From Mesorhizobium sp. (lineage in GTDB: Bacteria > Pseudomonadota > Alphaproteobacteria > Rhizobiales > Rhizobiaceae), in the NCBI GenBank assembly GCA_004963905.1, contig SUGL01000005.1, forward strand, positions 62,001 through 126,000: a stretch of 64,000 nt of DNA, given 5' to 3'. Both the position numbers and the translations under genes were made by a program. Below are positions 26,114-33,954 of the stretch, piece by piece (position 1 is the first letter of the stretch; every line of letters begins with the position of its first letter). A model generated the notes under the pieces. It was given only the letters and a program-made list of their open reading frames with translations, was not told the DNA's origin and searched no databases.

Positions 26114-28476
26114 AAGCCGACGCTGAGCGTGCACCGCGCTTTGGCCTGCGTTCCTTTCGGGCGAAATTCGTATTGGTTGTTGGCGGCGCCGTGCTGTTCG
26201 ACCTCTTGCTGAGTGGTGGTCTGGCACTCTGGAATGTTCAAAAGCTGTCGCGCGATGCCACATCGGAAGTCGGTGAGGGCCTGACCACCGCAAACCAGGA
26301 GTACATTCGCTCCTATGCCGAGTCGACAGCCTCAAGTGTCGACCTGCTGCTCGATCGGGTTCATGGGGACGTCAAGGCGCTTGCCGGCGTGCTGCAGGCC
26401 CAGATCGACGATCCTAAGAGGCAGCAACAGGTCGGAGCGACCCTTTCACATGAGGCGCCCGCTTCCGTGAAGGTCGTCTACGACGCGCATGGCGATTGGG
26501 CGCAGAACCTGCCGGGCGCGCCTTCCGTGGTAAGCGTCTGGGGCTATCTGCTGGGCGCCGACCACACGCCGCTGCCCAGCGTTCAGCGAGAAATAGAAGA
26601 CAGTACCGTGATCGATCTCGTCGCGCCGACCCTCATGGCCAGCGGATCGCCAAAACTCCAGATGTACTATATAGGTCCAAAGGAACGGCCGATCTTCAGG
26701 ACGGTACCCTACACCGACCAAGCGCAGACCTTCGACCGACTCTATCCGGGTCACAACAAGGCGGAGTTCTGGGAGTTCTTCTTTCCGGGAATCTATGGGT
26801 CATGGCAGCAATGGGCCAGGGATCCAACCTTACGTCCGGTCGCCGACGACATCACTCAGACAGCGCCTTACACCGATGCGATCACGGGAAAGCTGATCGT
26901 CAGCTTCTTCCACCCGCTGTGGACGGGCGATCGCACCGGTATCGCGGGTATAGCGGGTGCGGACATCACTCTCGATCAGCTCGCGGAAGTCGTCGAGCGC
27001 GTGAAGATCGCCGAAACCGGGTTCGGCTTCCTCACCATGTCGACCGGCAATGTGGTGGCGATCAATCCATCGGGCGAGGCGATCATCGGCCTGACTTCAT
27101 CGAATGATGCGGGCACGCAGGGCGTCACCGGCCTGGAGAGGTCGCTGCGGGGAAGTACGCAGCCGGCTATCGCGTCGCTGCCGCTCGACCGGAACAATGA
27201 CGGTGTCATTCAGCATGTCATGCTCGACAACAAGGGCGAACGCGTACCCTACATAGTCGTCCTCAAGAGATTGAAACCGACCAACCTGTGGAGTTCGGGA
27301 CCGATCAAGTCCGAAGCGATGTCGGTTGGTATCGTCGTTCCCGAACGCGAGATCTACGCGTCTTTGTTCGCCGCGCAGAAGAGTATCTCCCTCGCAACCA
27401 ATCGTATTCTGCTCTTTCAGGTTGGCGCCATCGTTGTTTCGCTTTTGATTGTTTTTGCGGCAGTGCTCGGGATCTCCAAGCGGATCACGGCCGGCCTCAG
27501 GGCGCTTGCCAGCGCCGCCCAGAGGCTCCAGTCCAAAGACTATTCCGTCCGCGTGAGCATTCCAACGCGCGACGAGGTTGGAGCGGTAGGCGTGGCCTTC
27601 AACCGAATGGCCGAACAGATCAGCTTTCACACGGAAAACCTCGAGCAACTCGTCGACGAACGAACGAGAGAGCTCGGTGACGCAAATCAGGAGATTTCCG
27701 CGCTCAACGAAAAGCTGCGGGATGAGAACATCCGGCTCGGCGCCGAGCTTGCGGTTGCCAGGCACATCCAGATGATGGTTCTGCCGAAACCGTTCGAACT
27801 CGAAGCGATTCCGGGGCTTGAGATCGCGGCCTATATGCGGCCGGCCGACGAGGTCGGTGGCGATTACTACGACGTTCTGCAGAACGGGTCACGCGTCAAG
27901 ATCGGCATCGGCGACGTGACAGGCCACGGTCTCGAGAGCGGCGTGCTGATGCTAATGGTCCAATCGGTCGCACGCGCGCTGCAGGAGACCAACGAAGGGA
28001 ACCCGCACCAGTTTCTCGATCGGCTGAACAGAGCCATCTACAAGAACATCGAGCGGACGAACACCGGCAAGCATCTCTCGCTGGCCTTTCTTGACTTTGA
28101 GGATGAGCGGGTAACGCTATCCGGCCAGCATGAGGACGTTCTCGTCATGCGCGCGGGCGGGGAAGTCGAACGCATCGATACGCTTGATCTGGGTCTGCCG
28201 GTTGGTCTGGAGAATGACATCTCGCCGTTCATTGACACGCGTGACATCGCGTTCGGGAGCGGTGACGTGATCGTTCTGCACACCGACGGCGTGACCGAGG
28301 CGGAAGATGAAGACAACAGATTGTTCGGGTTCGAGCGCCTCTGCGAGAGCGTGCAAAAACGTCACGGCAGGAGCGCCGAGGACATCAAGACCGGGATCAT
28401 CGATGATCTGATGACCCATATCGGTATCCAGAAGATCCACGACGACATCACCCTCGTGATCATAAGGCATACATGA
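26110..28476 (+). CDS. Membrane sensor with HAMP and SpoIIE/PP2C phosphatase
   Basis: The protein has about 788 residues. A transmembrane segment lies near residues 17-38 (FVLVVGGAVLFDLLLSGGLAL), followed by a periplasmic dCache-like sensor region to about 425. A second transmembrane segment near 440-462 leads to a HAMP domain (SKRITAGLRALASAAQRLQ) and a coiled coil (NLEQLVDERTRELGDANQEISALNEKL). The PP2C/SpoIIE domain begins near 565. Metal-binding aspartates are seen in VGGDYYDV, IGDVTGHGLESG and HTDGVTEA. It should dephosphorylate a STAS-type partner in response to an outside signal. ATG 26110 overlaps the previous stop (ATGA). Confidence 0.9.
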   Translation: MKADAERAPRFGLRSFRAKFVLVVGGAVLFDLLLSGGLALWNVQKLSRDATSEVGEGLTTANQEYIRSYAESTASSVDLLLDRVHGDVKALAGVLQAQIDDPKRQQQVGATLSHEAPASVKVVYDAHGDWAQNLPGAPSVVSVWGYLLGADHTPLPSVQREIEDSTVIDLVAPTLMASGSPKLQMYYIGPKERPIFRTVPYTDQAQTFDRLYPGHNKAEFWEFFFPGIYGSWQQWARDPTLRPVADDITQTAPYTDAITGKLIVSFFHPLWTGDRTGIAGIAGADITLDQLAEVVERVKIAETGFGFLTMSTGNVVAINPSGEAIIGLTSSNDAGTQGVTGLERSLRGSTQPAIASLPLDRNNDGVIQHVMLDNKGERVPYIVVLKRLKPTNLWSSGPIKSEAMSVGIVVPEREIYASLFAAQKSISLATNRILLFQVGAIVVSLLIVFAAVLGISKRITAGLRALASAAQRLQSKDYSVRVSIPTRDEVGAVGVAFNRMAEQISFHTENLEQLVDERTRELGDANQEISALNEKLRDENIRLGAELAVARHIQMMVLPKPFELEAIPGLEIAAYMRPADEVGGDYYDVLQNGSRVKIGIGDVTGHGLESGVLMLMVQSVARALQETNEGNPHQFLDRLNRAIYKNIERTNTGKHLSLAFLDFEDERVTLSGQHEDVLVMRAGGEVERIDTLDLGLPVGLENDISPFIDTRDIAFGSGDVIVLHTDGVTEAEDEDNRLFGFERLCESVQKRHGRSAEDIKTGIIDDLMTHIGIQKIHDDITLVIIRHT

Positions 28477-28477
28477 G

Positions 28478-29038
28478 ATGACAGCGCTGTTCGGTACCCC
28501 TGACATTGCAATCGGGATGAAGGAGAATGTCAGTCGCCTGCGGCTGTTCGACGGACCTCTCGATTTGAGCTGGCGCCATTGTGCCACGACCTCGGACTTC
28601 ATTGCCGATCTTTTCGCGTTGCGATTTCAGTCGTCTCGCAATGACTACATGGAAGTGCGACATAGCATCGGATATCTGGTCAACGAGCTCATCGAAAATG
28701 CGGTCAAGTTTCGCGCACCGGGTGAGATCGTGATCGAGGCGTCGATGGATTCGGAGTGCTTCAAGCTCAAGGTGTCGAACGACGTCGACGGTGAGAGCGC
28801 GTCCGAGTTCCAAGGTCTCCTGGCGGACATCACGGTTGGCGACCCCAAGGACCTGCTGATACAGCGAATTGAAGCGAATGCCGCGAATCCTGACGTTGCG
28901 CGCTCCGGACTGGGATTGCTGACGTTGATGAGCGACTATGGCGCACGCCTGGCCTGGATATTCAGCTCCGCCGATGAAAGAGATCGGATTTGCCTGGACA
29001 CATATGCCTCCATTCCGATATCGCAAACGCACAACTAG
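28478..29038 (+). CDS. slr1658-like ATPase-type regulator
   Basis: The protein has 186 residues and resembles the slr1658 superfamily of small regulators. It has a GHKL-type N-box, LVNELIENAVKF, near residue 67 and a glycine box, RSGLGLLTL, near 143. By analogy with anti-sigma kinases such as RsbW it would phosphorylate or bind the STAS-like partner encoded directly after it; that activity has not been shown from this sequence. Its ATG lies one base after the phosphatase stop, and its own stop is followed immediately by the partner's ATG, so all three are tightly coupled. Confidence 0.8.
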   Translation: MTALFGTPDIAIGMKENVSRLRLFDGPLDLSWRHCATTSDFIADLFALRFQSSRNDYMEVRHSIGYLVNELIENAVKFRAPGEIVIEASMDSECFKLKVSNDVDGESASEFQGLLADITVGDPKDLLIQRIEANAANPDVARSGLGLLTLMSDYGARLAWIFSSADERDRICLDTYASIPISQTHN

Positions 29039-29395
29039 ATGAAACGAAGCCAAGCAATGGAAATCAAGACGGACGACTACCGGGTATGGATTGAGGGAAG
29101 CAATATTTTCTTCGACGGTGCAATGCGGCTTGCCAGTTCAGAGGCAGGCGCGCCCGTCATGGCTTTGGCGAACAGTGTACTTGCCTCAAATCCCGCCTCC
29201 ATCACGCTCAATTTGAGGGACCTGCACTTTCTCAACTCTTCCGGCATCAACCTGCTGGCGAAATTTACCATCGAGGTGCGAAAGCATCCCGATGTTCGAT
29301 TCGTCGTGCGTGGAACGCCCGACATTCCTTGGCAATCGAAATCATTGCCGAATCTGAAGAAGCTGCATCCCGCCCTGGTGCTTTTGATGGACTGA
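29039..29395 (+). CDS. slr1659-like STAS-type partner protein
   Basis: The protein has 118 residues with the pattern of the slr1659 superfamily, related to STAS anti-sigma antagonists. The central strand-loop-helix [22 protein letters not shown] near residues 58-80 contains the serine expected to be phosphorylated by the ATPase-type partner and dephosphorylated by the PP2C phosphatase. ATG 29039 abuts the preceding TAG; ATG 29057 (MEIKTDDY) is an alternative that would remove six residues. It is the last gene of the signalling operon. Confidence 0.8.
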   Translation: MKRSQAMEIKTDDYRVWIEGSNIFFDGAMRLASSEAGAPVMALANSVLASNPASITLNLRDLHFLNSSGINLLAKFTIEVRKHPDVRFVVRGTPDIPWQSKSLPNLKKLHPALVLLMD

Positions 29396-29411
29396 CCGAG
29401 TTGACCGTCAG

Positions 29412-29728
29412 TCAACGCACCTGTTCACCCGGGCTCACTATGCAGACCCGCTGGCAGGTGAGCGAGATAGGGTGATGCCGGTCGCTCATGATCCTTGCAA
29501 GCGCTAGCCCATCACCGCCAGGGGCCCAAAGGATGTCCAATGTCGGCGTCGCGTCGAAGCAGGCTTGCGCTTCGAAGCGCACCCCGTTCAAACTGGTGAC
29601 CGGAGCGCCATCGATAGACAGGATAAACGTCTCCAGGCCCTTTTCCTTGTCGACCCAGGTGACATCTCGAGCCGACCGACAACGTCGAGCAGGTTGACGC
29701 CGTCATAGACCGGAATGCCAAGTTTCAA
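29412..29728 (-). pseudogene. DJ-1/PfpI family protein, frameshifted and truncated
   Basis: On the minus strand TTG 29726-29728, six bases after GAGGAGC, starts KLGIPVYDGVNLLDVVGRLEM, a typical PfpI/DJ-1 opening. Near 29665 the frame shifts; the next frame continues with VDKEKGLETFILSIDGAPVTSLNGVRFEAQA, TLDILWAPGGDGLALARIM and ends at 29412. Only the first half of the roughly 220-residue family is present. The catalytic cysteine elbow is missing, so the protein is dead. Confidence 0.7.
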
Positions 29729-29763
29729 GTCATCGCTCCTCTTGGCTCGCAATTCGCACGGGC

Positions 29764-30870
29764 TTAGCCTTGGGCAGCCGCGGCCGCAGGGGTCTGGACA
29801 TGAGGTCCGCGCCGCTGCCAGAAAGCGGTGTCCCATCGCGCGGCGGCGGCGTAGTGGGCAGCAAGCGCCGGGACGTAGTCGGCAAAACCCTGCCTGGCGA
29901 TCATCGCATAGCGGCTGCGTGCCAGTTCGCCGTGCCCATCCAGCATATCCGACGCGGCATAGGCCGCGAGGATTCCTGAGCGCAATGCATGGACGATCCC
30001 GCGCGACGACAGCGGATCGGCGGCGAACAAGCTGTCGCCCGCCGCGACCCAGTGCTCACCCGCGGCCGGGTCGATCGTGGCGGTTCCCGCCGACTTCACC
30101 AGCGCCGCGGTTTCACGCGCGTCGGAAGACAAAAGCGGAGCGATAAGCTGTGTGGCCGCCAGAGCGCGGTACCAGGATGTCGGCTCGCGCAGTTCAACCC
30201 CCAGATCCGGGTCGGTCAGGCATGCCACCACCCGGCGTTGACCGGGCAAATCGGCACTGTACCACCAGCCCTCGGGGCGTGCCTCGATCACCATTTGGCC
30301 CTCGCCGGGCGCGCGGTCGAAGAAGCGGGTATACGCAGCCAGATGACTGTGCAGGCGCAGCCGGGCGCCGAAAGACCGCGCCAGTCCCCAACTGCGGCCC
30401 GTCGCCCAGATCACGGCGCCGGCGAGGATCTCTGCGTCAGCCAGAGCGAGCCGCCAAGCCTGATCTTCGCGTATCGCCGAGCACACCACGCTGCCAAGTC
30501 GCACCTCGGCGCCCGCGACGTTTGCCGCCTGTACCAGCAACCGATCGAATCGCGCCCGGTCAAGCTGCCAGCCGGCGCCCTGGGCGGAGAACAGGCTGTG
30601 CCGCTGCTCGGCTGTTTCGTCAGCCCATGCCGACACCAAGGCGCGGCTCTCCACGAAAGCCTCGGCGACGAACGGTGTCCAGGCTCCGAGCTGACGCAGA
30701 AGCCCTTGCGCCACCGCCGGCAAGGCCTCGCCCGGTTTCGGCCGGTCGTGTCGTCCTGCCTCCAGCAGGATGACGCGCCTTCGCGGCGCGTGGCGGCGCA
30801 ACGTCAGCGCTGCCGCCGCACCTGCCGGTCCGCCGCCGATGACGGCAAAATCAGTCTGCTCGCACGGCAT
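29764..30870 (-). CDS. LodB/GoxB-like FAD-dependent maturation protein
   Basis: The protein has 368 residues. The FAD-binding start is DFAVIGGGPAGAAAALTLRR, with RFDRLLVQAA in the middle and VAAGDSLFAADPLSSRG near residue 300, as in tryptophan halogenase-like flavoproteins. In LodA/GoxA systems the adjacent LodB/GoxB flavoprotein is needed to make the cysteine tryptophylquinone cofactor of the oxidase. Here it follows the LodA-like gene, separated only by a 140-residue gene whose end overlaps its start by 20 bases. It should act in the cytoplasm on the LodA-like precursor. It is the last gene of the oxidase operon. Confidence 0.85.
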   Translation of the reverse strand: MPCEQTDFAVIGGGPAGAAAALTLRRHAPRRRVILLEAGRHDRPKPGEALPAVAQGLLRQLGAWTPFVAEAFVESRALVSAWADETAEQRHSLFSAQGAGWQLDRARFDRLLVQAANVAGAEVRLGSVVCSAIREDQAWRLALADAEILAGAVIWATGRSWGLARSFGARLRLHSHLAAYTRFFDRAPGEGQMVIEARPEGWWYSADLPGQRRVVACLTDPDLGVELREPTSWYRALAATQLIAPLLSSDARETAALVKSAGTATIDPAAGEHWVAAGDSLFAADPLSSRGIVHALRSGILAAYAASDMLDGHGELARSRYAMIARQGFADYVPALAAHYAAAARWDTAFWQRRGPHVQTPAAAAAQG

Positions 30871-31273
30871 AGAAGGATGCCACCACCCCGGCGGGATTGG
30901 TGCTGCCGCCGTCGCCCGAATGCGGGATGGTGCGAACCACCGAGCCGACGATCGCCGGCACTTCCAGCCGATCGGTGCTGTTTGGCCAGACCGGCACGAG
31001 CCAGCCGATATAGTCGTAGATCCATTCCTCGCCGCCGACCACGCCCTTGCCCTGGAAACGGACCTGCATCGGCGAGCCGTAGCCGAAGCTGCCACGCAGA
31101 TCGAGCGACCATCCCGGGCCGCCGATGGTCCCTGAAAGCTCGGTCGCGGATTGCTCCGAAATGGCCAGCGTGCCTTCGCCGAACAAAAGCTCATTGGCCG
31201 CCTTGCCAAGATCGGGATCGTTGAGAAAGCTGCGATAGGTCCAATTGCCGACGAAGGGATTGGTCACGGTCAC
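30851..31273 (-). CDS. Small protein between LodA-like and LodB-like genes
   Basis: The protein has about 140 residues and starts NPFVGNWTYRSFLNDPDLGKAANELLFGEGTL. It contains glycine-rich strands (FGYGSPMQVRFQGKGVVGGEEWIYDYIGW) and looks like an all-beta, lipocalin-like domain. No signal peptide is present. I do not recognise a named family. GTG 31273 overlaps the LodA-like stop (GTGA). GTG 31267, with GGGAG at better spacing, is the likelier start. The end overlaps the LodB-like start by 20 bases. This tight placement suggests a chaperone, cofactor-maturation or accessory role for the oxidase (inference). Confidence 0.7.
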   Translation of the reverse strand: MTVTNPFVGNWTYRSFLNDPDLGKAANELLFGEGTLAISEQSATELSGTIGGPGWSLDLRGSFGYGSPMQVRFQGKGVVGGEEWIYDYIGWLVPVWPNSTDRLEVPAIVGSVVRTIPHSGDGGSTNPAGVVASFYAVRAD

Positions 31274-33915
31274 TCTCCCGAATCTTCGACACAGATGTAT
31301 TTGACGCTGGGCGAGGGCTGGTCGAGACCGCCCGCTGGATTGCGCACCACGAAGCCGAGTTTCGACCACTCGGTCACCATCTTGAGGTCGCCAGCGAGCG
31401 TCTGCGGAATGCCGCGCGCCCAGTTGCGGAACTGGAAGTCCTTGTCCACGGTGTAATAGACCTGCATCGGCCGGTGTGCCGGCCACCACAACGTCTCCCA
31501 CACGCGCCGCTCGCGCTCCAGCAAGGTGTTGCCGACGCTGTCGGGGTAAAGGACGTTCCACTCCTCATAGGTGACGTCGATCGTCTGGGTGGAGCATTCG
31601 TTGAAATCGGCCTGCCAAGGTAGCCCGCTGAGCTTCGTCAGGTCCCCTGGCTGCAGCCCGACGTCGAAGTCGCTTCCCAGCGACAGCGGATCCGAGGCAT
31701 AGGCGATGTAGCCTTCCTCGCTGACACCTGCGCCCCATCGATTTGCGTTCTCCTGCGCCGCGGTCAGTGCAAAGCTGTACCATTCGGGGTCCGCCTTGAT
31801 CCGGTAGGGCTCGCGCCAGATTGCCGGATTGCGGATGATCCACGTCACCTCGCCGCCCGGACAGAAGGCGCCACCAAGTCCGTTCGACAGCACGCCCTGG
31901 TCAAGGCCGCGTCCGCCCGGCACGTTCCAGTCCTTGTAGGGTTGCCATGGATCGATCGCGGGAGCAAAGCCTGCATCCACCTCGTCGATGAAGATGCCCG
32001 CCGCCCATTGCCGCAGCACGAAGAGCTGCGTGTCGGTCAGCCGCAGGAACTTGCTGACCGTCATGTTGGTGATCGGATTGTCGCCGGCCAACAGTGGCAT
32101 CAGCGGCAGGTGATAGGTGCGCGTCGCCGGGTTAGCTTCGAGCTGGAACAGGTTCTCCTCGCCGGGCTTGCGCAGCAGATCGAACAGATACTGCCGCGCC
32201 GGGCGGCCGGGGTCGGTGGTGGCGTCTTTGGCCGCGGCGGCAAGCGCGCGCTCCAGTAACTGGCCGGAGCGGTACTCGAACGCCAGCCGGCGCAGTGCTT
32301 CCGCAATCGGTTCGTCCGGATCGGCAGTGCGGTCCGGCTCCGCCGGCTCCTGCCGCGAAGACTGCCTGGCGAGTGCCAGCATCCGCTTCTTGGGCGGAGC
32401 GGCGGCAGCGGCGATACGCTCGATAACGCCGGTGACGGCCGCGTCGAAACCGTTGCGCGCCTCGGCATAGGCGCGATCGGCCACCGTGTCGTTATCGGCG
32501 AAAACCTTTTGCCAGCGCGCGGCATAGGCGCGTGGCGTCTCACCGCCGGCAGGCGGGCAGACCGCGGTGGTGAAGGCCGCCGCCGCCGCCCTGAGCCTCG
32601 CGCCCGCGTCGGCGACGACCGCGTCGTCCGCCGTGCCCGGCGCCTGCGTTGCGTCGAGCAGCATCAGGCCCGGTTCAACCGCGGCTTCGAGCAGGCGTCC
32701 GACGACATGGTCGTCTCTTGCGCGAGCCTGCTTGTGTGCCAGCGCCCGCGGCGCGGTGCGTGGCGGGATGCACAGCCGGTAGGGATCGAATGTGCCGCGG
32801 CTAGTCTGGTTGTGCGGAAAGTTCGATTGCTGAAGGATGTTGGCGAAATAGGAGAACTCGTCGGCGCGGAAAATGATCGGCCAGATGTCGCGCCAGAACC
32901 AGGGACGATAGGCAGGGTTCCATTCCACAGGCCCGGCCTTCCAGTGAAGCAGGGCCGCCGTGTCGGTCGGATCGATCTTCTGCGGCGCGTTGAACGTCCC
33001 GGCTGTTCCGTACATGTCGGTGCGATAGGCGAATTCGCGGATCGACATGTCTTCGACCACGTCTTCCAGCGTGATCATGTCGAGAACTTCGGGCGCATAA
33101 CGCGGATAGCCGACCAGCACCCAGGCCGGATATTCGACGTCGATGTAGCGCAACGCCTGGACGCGCTCCTCCATCATCACCAGCCGCGCCATCACCGGCC
33201 CGTCCGAGATGTCGTCGAACCAGCCGTCGCTGTTGGCGTAGGTCTCGATGCGTGGATGGCCGAAGCCGCTGAGGAATGAGCCGCTGTTGCCGTGCCCGCC
33301 AAGCACCAGCAGCCTTCCGCTGTCGTCCGTCATCATGTCGCCGAGCGTGTTAATGTCGTGCGGCGCCATTCCGGTCTGCGGGAAGGTGACGGCATAGGCT
33401 GGGTTGCTGTCACGGCCGAAGCTCGCCTTGCGCCGCGCCGTGCAATCCACCGCCTGCGGTCCGGCGTCTATGATCAGCTTCTGCCGCTCGACCGGATCGG
33501 TGATGCCGGCGTTGCGCAGCGGCGTGCCGGCGGGATAGCCGGCCTCGCCGCGCAGCCCATCGAAAGTGAACCATGCCGCCTTCTTGTTGGCGAGCTGCAC
33601 GCGCCACTGGATGTCGACCAGCTTGCCACGATTGCCGCCACCCTCGACGTGGTCGCCGATCTTCAGCCGAACCCCCTGCGGGTTGGCCTCGTCATAGGCG
33701 AAGATCTGGAAGCGCGCAGCCTGGCGTTTGATGCGGCCCTTGTCGTCCTTGAAGTGCTTTATCGGCGCCTCATCCTTGGCGGCGTTGCCATTGACGTCGC
33801 ATTCGATCGGCAACTGCGCCGGCTTTTCGGGCGAAATGCAGAAGCCCTCCGGGCTGTCGCCAAGCCTGGCGATGCCGATCGCCGGATGGATGCGATAGAC
33901 GGTTGGATCGGCCAT
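31270..33915 (-). CDS. LodA/GoxA-like CTQ-dependent amino-acid oxidase
   Basis: The protein has 881 residues and the family start TVYRIHPAIGIARLGDSP. Members such as LodA (lysine-epsilon-oxidase) and GoxA (glycine oxidase) oxidise amino acids and release hydrogen peroxide. The two residues that form cysteine tryptophylquinone are visible: Cys about 685 in GGAFCPGGEVTW and Trp about 767 in LSGLPWQADFNEC. It is longer than LodA (726 residues), with an Ala/Arg-rich insertion around 430-560. No signal peptide is evident. Substrate specificity cannot be read. The LodB-like maturation protein is encoded two genes downstream. The peroxide could give an antibacterial effect. Confidence 0.9.
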   Translation of the reverse strand: MADPTVYRIHPAIGIARLGDSPEGFCISPEKPAQLPIECDVNGNAAKDEAPIKHFKDDKGRIKRQAARFQIFAYDEANPQGVRLKIGDHVEGGGNRGKLVDIQWRVQLANKKAAWFTFDGLRGEAGYPAGTPLRNAGITDPVERQKLIIDAGPQAVDCTARRKASFGRDSNPAYAVTFPQTGMAPHDINTLGDMMTDDSGRLLVLGGHGNSGSFLSGFGHPRIETYANSDGWFDDISDGPVMARLVMMEERVQALRYIDVEYPAWVLVGYPRYAPEVLDMITLEDVVEDMSIREFAYRTDMYGTAGTFNAPQKIDPTDTAALLHWKAGPVEWNPAYRPWFWRDIWPIIFRADEFSYFANILQQSNFPHNQTSRGTFDPYRLCIPPRTAPRALAHKQARARDDHVVGRLLEAAVEPGLMLLDATQAPGTADDAVVADAGARLRAAAAAFTTAVCPPAGGETPRAYAARWQKVFADNDTVADRAYAEARNGFDAAVTGVIERIAAAAAPPKKRMLALARQSSRQEPAEPDRTADPDEPIAEALRRLAFEYRSGQLLERALAAAAKDATTDPGRPARQYLFDLLRKPGEENLFQLEANPATRTYHLPLMPLLAGDNPITNMTVSKFLRLTDTQLFVLRQWAAGIFIDEVDAGFAPAIDPWQPYKDWNVPGGRGLDQGVLSNGLGGAFCPGGEVTWIIRNPAIWREPYRIKADPEWYSFALTAAQENANRWGAGVSEEGYIAYASDPLSLGSDFDVGLQPGDLTKLSGLPWQADFNECSTQTIDVTYEEWNVLYPDSVGNTLLERERRVWETLWWPAHRPMQVYYTVDKDFQFRNWARGIPQTLAGDLKMVTEWSKLGFVVRNPAGGLDQPSPSVKYICVEDSGE

Positions 33916-33954
33916 TTGTTCCCCCCTGCATCGACGCCGGCCGCGTCTTTCTGT

